From the NCBI RefSeq assembly GCF_023746595.1, contig NZ_CP080572.1:558001-622000 (forward strand): 64,000 nucleotides of DNA. Direction: 5' to 3'. Numbering within the stretch: the first letter of the stretch is position 1; each line of letters begins with the position of its first letter. The notes under the pieces are model-generated. The model did no database searches. It was given only the letters and a program-made list of their open reading frames with translations, and was not told where the DNA came from. This document shows positions 57,089 through 64,000 of the stretch, piece by piece. The stretch is from Thermococcus argininiproducens (GTDB taxonomy: Archaea > Methanobacteriota_B > Thermococci > Thermococcales > Thermococcaceae). A program made the position numbers and the translations under genes.

Positions 57089-59337
57089 GGAGAAAGGGAT
57101 TTATCTTTACATTAGATGCTCTCTTATCAGTGTTATTAGTAATGGTATTTGTGACGAGTGTTATCGTTGTGAGCGATAACGTGGGGATATATTCAACTTA
57201 CATGCGGGAACAAAATAAATACATTGCTGAGGATGTTTTAACTATTTTGAGAGAAGTGTCATTAAAAGACTTGGTTCCTCAACAAACACTGTCCCGGTGG
57301 GAAAGAGACGAAATACTAGATACGACATTTGTTTCACGAGACATGAGTCCTCTTGAAATCGTTGCTACGTACTGGACTATTGATCCCATTTATCCAGAGT
57401 TTAACCTAAAGCGCAAAGCCGAGATAATATTGGGTTATCTCTTAAACTCCACATTGGAAGGATATAACTATGAACTCTTGATAAACAACTACACTAGCCC
57501 TCATTTGAGAAATGTAGAAGGTAATTATTCAAAAGCTCTAGAAGTCTCTCCAGCCACGTTGGTATTAAGTGGATACATTTTCAATCAAACTCCTCGTGGA
57601 TATGTGGCAAGAGCGTATTTGACAAAACTGCGAGCCAAAGAAACAACTTATACTTACTTTGGAAGCTCAGCATTCGCATATGCTCCAAGTAGTCAGGACT
57701 ATACAATAATAAGATACATAATACCAAATGAAGAGGAGAATGAATTGCCGTATGATGTTAATATAACGAAAATAAAGTGGTTCGCTCAGCCCAGATGGTT
57801 TTCTCCTTCCTCATATATGCGCTTGTTTATAGATGGAGAGGCAGTTAAGTGTGGCCAGTTTAGAGATGATGCCTTTGTAGGATACAGCATATGGGAAGTT
57901 CTTGAGGATTCAAATTCTAATGATCCACTGACGTGTAATATGTTGGAGATTCTAAAGAGGCACAATGATTTAAGAAGGCACACTTTTGAAGTATGGGTTT
58001 ATAATCCAGCGGGCTCTCCCTACACAGGGGGTGTTCATCCTAACGTTTTTATAACTCTAACTTATCAAACATCCCAGTTAAGCACTTTCAATTATCCGCA
58101 AACATTCCATTTTGATGAAATTGAAACAAAGCATCCATTTCAAGTGGAAAATGCTATTTTTATAGGAGGAAACTTAAGCTCATTATACGTTCAGGTTCAA
58201 ATCCTAAATGCGTCAAAAGTTAGTGAGCCTAACTATCCTAAACTTTACTTAACTTATCTTGACAGACAGATTTCAGTAGGAGTTGGAACATACATTGGAA
58301 ATGATACTTACGTCTGGGACAATCAGACTATTTTTACTGCACTTCAAAATGGGGGTATATATATTGGTAATTTATCAAAAACATACTTGTGGTTTGCAGT
58401 AACTTTTGGAATGGATTACCAGGAGCCTCCTTATGGAGATTCTACCAGTTATGGATATAAGTTGAAACTTAATTATGATACCTCCTATATTAGGGCCGTA
58501 TATACTCCAGAAACTGCGAAAACTCTCTATTCTATTGACATAACAGAAGAGATAACAAAAGACGATGTTATAGCTAGTACGTATGCAAGAACTGCGTATC
58601 AGTCAACATTTTATACAATGCTCACTTGGAGGTACACTCTTCCCCTAAATGTTACTCCCATCTGGGCGAAACTTCATATTGTTAGGTTGCACTATCTTAA
58701 TGATCCAGACAAGGATCAGAAGATTTCTATATCTCCAGGCGTGAACAACTGGACTGTATTATACTGTCACAGTAGCGGAAATCTTGAGTGTACTCCAAAT
58801 AAACCATTTGCAGATCCAGCATTCACCAGATGGGGAATAGTTGATACGATGAAAAATAATACTGGGGATATTGTAACAAATGCTATCCTACCTGGGGATA
58901 ACTATATCAAAGTGGAAACAGGAGACGCTTATGTTATATCTCAGGAGTTTACTACAGGTGAATTTACATATTTGTTGGACGCATATGCTCCTTATGGAGA
59001 CATAAAGCCATATTTACTCCAGGGATATCCGGAAGTCCAAGCATACAATCTCACGTATAAATATGGCAGTGGAAGTCTTGGAAGTATATTTGTTGGAGAT
59101 ATAAAGGCTATTGAAAATGGGAGGTACATGAACCTTACAGTTGATCAGCTCAATCCTCAAGAGTATGCTGTTGATGATGCTATTATAAGGCTATTTCAGA
59201 AACTAGGGGGAGATGGATGGAATACACCAATATTAATTGAGCTTAAGGATACAAAGATAAGTTTCGCATCGTTGAAAGGTATTCCTAGGTCTATTGAACC
59301 AATAACGATAACCTTGCGGGTTTGGAGGGAGAGCTAA
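57085..59337 (+). CDS. Giant pilin-like surface protein
   Basis: 750 residues, overlapping the previous gene by 4 bases. MRRKGFIFTLDALLSVLLVM keeps the R-R-K-G and Asp +6 design, but the residue after Gly is Phe instead of Gln. The rest is an extracellular beta-rich protein with repeated Asn-x-Ser/Thr sites (NSTLEG, NYTSPH, NQTPRG). No conserved enzyme motif is seen. Inferred: a filament-tip or cell-surface adhesin tethered through a pilin-type N-terminus. Confidence 0.65.
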   Translation: MRRKGFIFTLDALLSVLLVMVFVTSVIVVSDNVGIYSTYMREQNKYIAEDVLTILREVSLKDLVPQQTLSRWERDEILDTTFVSRDMSPLEIVATYWTIDPIYPEFNLKRKAEIILGYLLNSTLEGYNYELLINNYTSPHLRNVEGNYSKALEVSPATLVLSGYIFNQTPRGYVARAYLTKLRAKETTYTYFGSSAFAYAPSSQDYTIIRYIIPNEEENELPYDVNITKIKWFAQPRWFSPSSYMRLFIDGEAVKCGQFRDDAFVGYSIWEVLEDSNSNDPLTCNMLEILKRHNDLRRHTFEVWVYNPAGSPYTGGVHPNVFITLTYQTSQLSTFNYPQTFHFDEIETKHPFQVENAIFIGGNLSSLYVQVQILNASKVSEPNYPKLYLTYLDRQISVGVGTYIGNDTYVWDNQTIFTALQNGGIYIGNLSKTYLWFAVTFGMDYQEPPYGDSTSYGYKLKLNYDTSYIRAVYTPETAKTLYSIDITEEITKDDVIASTYARTAYQSTFYTMLTWRYTLPLNVTPIWAKLHIVRLHYLNDPDKDQKISISPGVNNWTVLYCHSSGNLECTPNKPFADPAFTRWGIVDTMKNNTGDIVTNAILPGDNYIKVETGDAYVISQEFTTGEFTYLLDAYAPYGDIKPYLLQGYPEVQAYNLTYKYGSGSLGSIFVGDIKAIENGRYMNLTVDQLNPQEYAVDDAIIRLFQKLGGDGWNTPILIELKDTKISFASLKGIPRSIEPITITLRVWRES

Positions 59338-62300
59338 TGAAAAGGAGAGGGTTTATATTTAATTCACTAGTTTTGGTCCTTCTTATCCCCATGCTCTTAC
59401 TTCTGGCAACGTATGAAGACGTCACCTCCTGGATTGTACAATCTCAAAGTGAGAGAGTACAAGTAGAGAGAACGTTTAGAGTGACTTCTTACTTAGAAGA
59501 AGATTTCAAAAATGCTTTGGAATTATCAACTAAGCGTGCATTATCATTAACAGTGGATTTTGTGACCAATGAGCACACACCAATAGATAATGCGAGTAAA
59601 GCTATACAAGAATTGATTTTAAGAGGAACGTATCCGCAACTTAGTGGATATAGTAGAGTGAACCTTTTCATGAGGAATAATACTCTGCGAGACTGGATTG
59701 TTAATTTGAGAGACGAGCTGAGTAGACAGGGCTATATTTTAAGTCCTTCCGTCGATGAGATTTTAAATAATGTCCAAATAACAGTGGCGCCTTTAGATTC
59801 ATTTCATGTTGTTGTAAATGCATCTATATCGAATATATTAATTCAGGATCTCTCAGGTAAAGTAGTCTACAATTCATCTCTTCCTCAGGATGGCAGCATA
59901 TACGCTGTGATTTCTATAGAAGGAATGGAAGATCCTCTATTCTCATATTTGACTTATGGTAGATATTCTAGGATAGTCAGTTCGTGTAAATTTATGTATC
60001 CAAATTTAGCAAAACCTATTAAAGTAATAGAAGGATCTGGTTCTTCGGATATAGAGAAGTTTTCGGGCCAAGTCTCGATCTCTCTTGAAAACCTTACCTC
60101 AAATAAAATCTATGTAGGAGATTATTATACTGAGAAGGATGCTTTGGGATATATTGTAAAGAATGAGCCTGGTGTATCAGTTGACAAGCCCATAATATTC
60201 AACACCACCATTAATAATATCGTGGTTTCTCCGTTAGATATATTTGAAGACGAGGACATAGCTGTGATGGTCTTTGGAAATGTAAGTGGGGCTTGGTGCC
60301 CAGATGCCTCTGCATATGAGTATAGAGTTGAAATGAATATTTCAAGTTCGGACTTTGAGCCCAATGCCTTAACTCTCCTTGAGATTCCAGCATCTGCATT
60401 GGCGAATGCATATCATGATGGAAATTTGGCCTCAATTAGAGTATATGACGTTGGATGCAATCCAGTTTCATTCTGGATAGAAAAGTGGGGAAGCGATGAA
60501 ATATTAATCTGGATAAAAACAGGAACTACAAACCAGTATTTCATATATTATACCACGGATCCAGCTTATGCCATCGATGGATATAACAAAGAGACACTGT
60601 TTGACCTCTACGATGATTTTGAAGGTACCTCAATAGATACTACCAAGTGGGATATATTAGGAAGTGCTACTGTGGATGGAAATGGGAGCTTAATTGTGTC
60701 TGCTAATGAAAAAACGAGTGTTTTAGAGTCGAAAATATCATTTAACTATCCGATATTTGTGAGATATAAAATGAAAAGTACCTCTGGGACTTCTGACTTT
60801 GACTCTGGAATAGCAGTAGTCTTTGGAGTCTCAGGAGGAGAAAGGCTGTTAGTCAATGTGACATATGCAGGTTCACAAATTTCTGATTATACTAATATCC
60901 AGATTCCAATTAAACTTGAAGGAACGGACTTCCCCGATTATATTAACGCTCAAGATAATACAGCAGAAATTAAGGTTTATGATAACCAGGAGAATGAGGT
61001 CCCATTTTGGATTGAATACTGGAATACCACTGAGAGAAAGGCACTAATATGGGTAAAAAGCAGTTTTACATATGACCGTCGGCAAGGAAACACATACTAT
61101 TATCATGCTACTTTTTACATTGAATACAACACTGGAACTCTGACAAGAGGAAATGGAACGGCCGTGTTTGAGTTTTTTGACGACTTTGAGGATAGTACTT
61201 GGCAGGACACATGGGACTTGGTAGGGGGTACAAGTGCCAATATTGCTCAAACTAATGGGAACTTGATAATAAAAAATGGTAACAACCTTCTAGTATTAAG
61301 AAACAATGCGGATATAAATCTCTACGGGGATCATGCAATTAGATTTAGAATGAGACCCTACAGTTACTATGGAGATTGGGATGCGGGAATTGGAATTGAA
61401 GACCTGAATGTTAGGGTTGGGTATTATAACACTCTATTATTTACCGATGATGCAAGAGGTGAAAATACAAGGAATGGGGATTATTTGGCAGTTCATAGAG
61501 CCTGGTGGGATAATGGACGGCCCGATGAAATCAGGCAAGAACGTGAGGATAACAAATTCCACACGTATGAGGCTCAACTATTCCCTTATGATAATGATGT
61601 TTACTTCTACGATCTTACAAACGGTAGGGATAATTATGATTTTCGTTATGTAGAGGATCCCTTGTACAGGATATACCTTGTATTGGATAATGAGAACAAT
61701 GATAACTGGGTGTACTATGACTGGATATTCCTTAGAAAATATCTGGATGAAGATAATCTCAGCTATAATGTCCAGCAAGTATCCTCTGTCCAAAGCATGC
61801 CTATGCAATATATCGATGATAATCCTGGAAATGTTGATCATAATGGCGATTTACTAGCAATACTCCAAAATTGGACCAGTTCATTGGCAAGTTCATCCAC
61901 TAGTAGTGATTTAACAGCATATCGCAGGTACGAGGTGATTTTCAATTATGATTCTAGAGGCATTTCTACCACGTTTTCAGATCTGGACGCTGTTTCTAGG
62001 ATTACCTCGGCTTCCGTGGTGACTTCACCCCAACTTCCCTTGAAAGTGCAAATAATTATTGACAATCTCGCGGGTAACGATGCTTATTTCGACTGGATTA
62101 TAGCTGGGAGGTACCCATATGTAAGCACTCAACCACAGTATTCTTCTCCGGAGTCCAAGGCCTCAGTACAAAGTGGGAAAAACGCAAGAGCTTATAATAT
62201 CCAACCTTATGTGGACTGTATCCAAGAGTATAAGTACTTCGGTGTTAGTGGTTATCCATCCTTCCTTGAGCGCTTGGAGGGAGGATCTACTACAAATAGA

Positions 62301-62627
62301 GTGTACTATGAAACCCTCGCTGCAAAAATGCAGGAAGCAGTATATGGTGAGGCTAAATACCCAATTGGGCTTGTTAGCTTTATCCTTCCAAAAGACTTAC
62401 CTCCAAATTTAGATTTCCTTGTTAGAAAACAACCTGCTGTTGACTTCATATATTTGGACTATGAAAATTACAGAAGTGATAGAAGCGATGTATATAAAGT
62501 ACTTGGAATATCTTCTAATGGGGGCGTTGCTACTCCGATCATAGATGAGAATTTCTATTTGGACTATCAGATAGCAACAGCAATATTCGGGGGACGAGGA
62601 GCCCAAGATTTACTAGTTTCGGGGTGA
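59337..62627 (+). CDS. Giant surface protein with pilin-like N-terminus and two DUF2341 domains
   Basis: 1096 residues from ATG 59337, whose A is the last base of the previous stop (TAATG). MKRRGFIFNSLVLVLLIPML resembles the neighbours' leaders but lacks the acidic +5/+6 residue. Two DUF2341-like modules are seen: near 340-440 (YRVEMNISSSDFEPNALTLL, NPVSFWIEKWGSDEILIWIK) and near 520-640 (PIKLEGTDFPDYINAQDNTA, VPFWIEYWNTTERKALIWVK), each followed by a DDFEG/DDFED-type jelly-roll carbohydrate-binding segment. Known: DUF2341 occurs in secreted adhesin-like proteins. It is probably a glycan-binding adhesin at the tip or surface. Asn-x-Ser/Thr sites are frequent. Confidence 0.7.
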   Translation: MKRRGFIFNSLVLVLLIPMLLLLATYEDVTSWIVQSQSERVQVERTFRVTSYLEEDFKNALELSTKRALSLTVDFVTNEHTPIDNASKAIQELILRGTYPQLSGYSRVNLFMRNNTLRDWIVNLRDELSRQGYILSPSVDEILNNVQITVAPLDSFHVVVNASISNILIQDLSGKVVYNSSLPQDGSIYAVISIEGMEDPLFSYLTYGRYSRIVSSCKFMYPNLAKPIKVIEGSGSSDIEKFSGQVSISLENLTSNKIYVGDYYTEKDALGYIVKNEPGVSVDKPIIFNTTINNIVVSPLDIFEDEDIAVMVFGNVSGAWCPDASAYEYRVEMNISSSDFEPNALTLLEIPASALANAYHDGNLASIRVYDVGCNPVSFWIEKWGSDEILIWIKTGTTNQYFIYYTTDPAYAIDGYNKETLFDLYDDFEGTSIDTTKWDILGSATVDGNGSLIVSANEKTSVLESKISFNYPIFVRYKMKSTSGTSDFDSGIAVVFGVSGGERLLVNVTYAGSQISDYTNIQIPIKLEGTDFPDYINAQDNTAEIKVYDNQENEVPFWIEYWNTTERKALIWVKSSFTYDRRQGNTYYYHATFYIEYNTGTLTRGNGTAVFEFFDDFEDSTWQDTWDLVGGTSANIAQTNGNLIIKNGNNLLVLRNNADINLYGDHAIRFRMRPYSYYGDWDAGIGIEDLNVRVGYYNTLLFTDDARGENTRNGDYLAVHRAWWDNGRPDEIRQEREDNKFHTYEAQLFPYDNDVYFYDLTNGRDNYDFRYVEDPLYRIYLVLDNENNDNWVYYDWIFLRKYLDEDNLSYNVQQVSSVQSMPMQYIDDNPGNVDHNGDLLAILQNWTSSLASSSTSSDLTAYRRYEVIFNYDSRGISTTFSDLDAVSRITSASVVTSPQLPLKVQIIIDNLAGNDAYFDWIIAGRYPYVSTQPQYSSPESKASVQSGKNARAYNIQPYVDCIQEYKYFGVSGYPSFLERLEGGSTTNRVYYETLAAKMQEAVYGEAKYPIGLVSFILPKDLPPNLDFLVRKQPAVDFIYLDYENYRSDRSDVYKVLGISSNGGVATPIIDENFYLDYQIATAIFGGRGAQDLLVSG

Positions 62628-62632
62628 TAATC

Positions 62633-63409
62633 ATGGAGCTTGATAGAATCCTATATAAAATTGGTGAAATAGCGGAAGCATTCACTGGAAAATCAATCCA
62701 ATGGATTAAAGACATTGTAAATCCTACTCCCTCTCAAAAACCTCCAAAGTTCAAATTCCTTAAGAAGCTGATAAAAAGAGAGCTTACAGTTCATGAATTC
62801 TTAAGTTTAAACCTTCAACTCTCCTTTATCTTTTATCTCGTATTCGCTCTCTTATTGGTAGTTCTTTTTGGGAATGAGCTATATCTAACTATTATTTCGG
62901 TTGCTTACTTTATTTATCTTCGCTACATACTCATTAAAAACCGTGACTTTTTCATTGAAGTTGAGCCTTACAGATTCTTCTATTATGGGCTCACTGCAAT
63001 AGGTTTTCTTTCCTTTTTGGGCTATCTCCTAATAAGAAGGTTCGCAAAGAATGTCTATTACTTCTACGCCTACCTTATAGCTATTTTTGTCATTGTATTG
63101 GTCTTTAGATACATCTACAAATCGAAGTTTACTAGGGATTGGACTTATGGGGTAGTAGAAGACGTCAAAGGTGAGCTTGTGCTGGTAAGTGTTCACGATG
63201 ACATACGAGCCAATGTGAAGCCTGGTAAATATTGGGTGGATAACACTGAAGATGTTGAAGTGGGAGATGTCGTAAAGATTCTCGTAGAAGAAAGAATCTT
63301 CAGGAGCGCTATTCCAAAGAGAGTGTTAGAAGTTCATAAAGCGAAACCTTCATCATCAAAAACCTCAACAGAACCAAAAGCTGAAAGTGAAAAGAGCACT
63401 AGTAAGTAA
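62633..63409 (+). CDS. DUF2101 membrane protein
   Basis: 258 residues from ATG 62633 (preceded by GGGGTGATAATC). Four or five hydrophobic segments lie between about 60 and 165 (LQLSFIFYLVFALLLVVLFG, IISVAYFIYLRYILI, FFYYGLTAIGFLSFLGYLL, YFYAYLIAIFVIVLVFRYIY), followed by an OB-like soluble domain (YGVVEDVKGELVLVSVHDDI, VEVGDVVKILVEE). Known: DUF2101 is an archaeal family of unknown function. It is coupled to the giant adhesin gene by a 4-base overlap of the upstream frame and may be a membrane component of its assembly. Confidence 0.75.
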   Translation: MELDRILYKIGEIAEAFTGKSIQWIKDIVNPTPSQKPPKFKFLKKLIKRELTVHEFLSLNLQLSFIFYLVFALLLVVLFGNELYLTIISVAYFIYLRYILIKNRDFFIEVEPYRFFYYGLTAIGFLSFLGYLLIRRFAKNVYYFYAYLIAIFVIVLVFRYIYKSKFTRDWTYGVVEDVKGELVLVSVHDDIRANVKPGKYWVDNTEDVEVGDVVKILVEERIFRSAIPKRVLEVHKAKPSSSKTSTEPKAESEKSTSK

Positions 63410-63621
63410 ATAGAGGTATATGGCTCTCTTTTGTAAGTCTTCACAAACCCCCTTCCATTCTTAATTACAAGAGGTTCTACTTCTTTAGAGGGTGAGTTGA
63501 TAATAATTTCTCTCTCGTTAAATCTGCAATCTAAATTAAGGCCTTTACAAATCTTTTCGATAAATTTACATGCTTTTTTGTAATCTTTAATTTTCGCATG
63601 ATAATGTATGGTGTACCCCAT
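63334..63621 (-). CDS. Conserved small protein, convergent with DUF2101
   Basis: 95 residues. GYTIHYHAKIKDYKKACKFI and GLNLDCRFNEREIIINSPSK form an alpha/beta fold; RGFVKTYKREPYTSIYLLVL and a C-terminal DDEGFAL follow. I recall similar short proteins starting GYTIHYxxxI in Thermococcales, but not a function. The ATG follows AGGTGGTTTTCC. Its last 76 bases overlap the 3' end of the DUF2101 gene on the other strand, so mRNAs are complementary there. Confidence 0.65.
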   Translation of the reverse strand: MGYTIHYHAKIKDYKKACKFIEKICKGLNLDCRFNEREIIINSPSKEVEPLVIKNGRGFVKTYKREPYTSIYLLVLFSLSAFGSVEVFDDEGFAL

Positions 63622-64000
63622 GGAAAACCACCTATCACAAGGGCACCTGCCTTTTCAGAGGTCGATTTTGGAAATCTCGGGATGATTACTATCATTAATC
63701 TTATAAAATTTTCTATTATATTAAAGTAAAAACTAAGCGGATTCAATGGCATCTGTGCTCTACGAATTTCATGTTTCATGGCAAAAGGAGGACAGATTCC
63801 TCTAAGGCTCCTCGTTTAATAGGAAGAACCGATTTTTTGTGTTTTTGAGAAGCTTTAAATAGAATTAGGGAATAATCATGTGTAGGGAAGAAAAATAGAA
63901 CTAGGAGTGAAGAAGGGATGAAGATACTTCTAGGAGAGTTAGCATTTCTGATGGAGGTATTAGTGTGGTTAACCAAGTTCAAGTGAAGTCCATTCTGAAT
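63622..64000. other. Terminal spacer with a rightward promoter
   Basis: GCTTTAAATAGAATT at about 63850-63864 is a good TATA box for a plus-strand transcript beginning near 63880. After a TGA near 63909 the plus strand stays open to the window end with coding-like wording (RRVSISDGGISVVNQVQVKS), but no ATG is seen; a gene may start beyond 64000 or at a non-standard codon. Minus-strand frames here look like shadows. Confidence 0.4.

Noticed and set aside
60865-61653. Open frames inside the 1096-residue gene, both strands
   Set aside because: Shadows of the long gene; they lack ribosome sites and have repetitive Ile/Met-rich composition.
63531-63779. 82-codon minus-strand frame
   Set aside because: Overlaps the better-supported gene at 63334-63621 in another frame and ends in its coding region; low coding quality.
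63776-63982. 68-codon minus-strand frame at window end
   Set aside because: Crosses the TATA box on the other strand and lacks a ribosome site; composition not gene-like.
1-64000. CRISPR array, tRNA or rRNA genes
   Set aside because: No regularly spaced direct repeats and no tRNA cloverleaf or rRNA sequence was recognised on either strand.

Overview
The window reads as the chromosome of a hyperthermophilic euryarchaeon of the order Thermococcales (Thermococcus/Pyrococcus type). The basis is the archaeal gene content (RNA polymerase subunits E' and E'', ribosomal proteins S24e and S27ae, the archaeal GTP-dependent dephospho-CoA kinase, the wybutosine enzyme Taw1, a CetZ-like tubulin homologue), archaeal TATA boxes about 25 bases before many starts, GGTGA-type ribosome binding sites, moderate-to-low GC, and several protein families I know mainly from Thermococcales. 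No tRNA, rRNA or CRISPR array was seen.

Layout. 1-3.4 kb: compact operon of a DHH phosphoesterase (cut by the edge), a nucleotide-pyrophosphatase-like enzyme, an APS-kinase-like enzyme and a TauE/SafE anion permease. 3.4-16 kb: plastic region with a GC-rich hairpin, orphan AAA ATPases, several toxin-antitoxin (TA) modules, one IS200/IS605-type TnpB element between two convergent vapC genes, dispersed relics of such element ends, and decayed genes (an AbiEi-like antitoxin, a flippase). 16-29 kb: surface-polysaccharide or N-glycan locus with a flippase, a membrane protein, glycosyltransferases and enzymes for each step from UDP-GlcNAc to UDP-2,3-diacetamido-2,3-dideoxy-mannuronic acid (WbpA/B/E/D/I type). 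29-33 kb: small TA modules and DUF234 ATPases, some decayed. 32.8-39 kb: MoxR-DUF58-DUF4350-DUF4129 membrane operon and a divergent gene pair. 39-43 kb: a second TA/ATPase patch in which an ATPase gene is broken around a DUF433/DUF5615 module and IS-end relics, followed by a HEPN/MNT module with symmetric operators. 43-50 kb: DUF1616 protein, TasA-like exported protein, HAD phosphatase, the housekeeping run ppa-rpoE'-rpoE''-dCoA kinase-rps24e-rps27ae, a HemK-type methyltransferase and taw1. 50-63.4 kb: a collinear locus with a secreted toroid protein, a CetZ-like GTPase, a membrane protein, six proteins with class III (pilin-type) or pilin-like N-termini including 750- and 1096-residue members, and a DUF2101 membrane protein.

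Three patterns stand out. First, the 50-63 kb locus looks like a dedicated surface-filament or adhesin assembly linked to a tubulin-like cytoskeletal protein. Second, each intact or decayed orphan AAA ATPase whose promoter is present has an inverted repeat at the expected transcription start, often touching the start codon, and TA modules show the same design; this suggests autoregulated selfish or defence units. Third, IS605-type ends have repeatedly landed in or beside TA and ATPase genes, rewriting or breaking reading frames.
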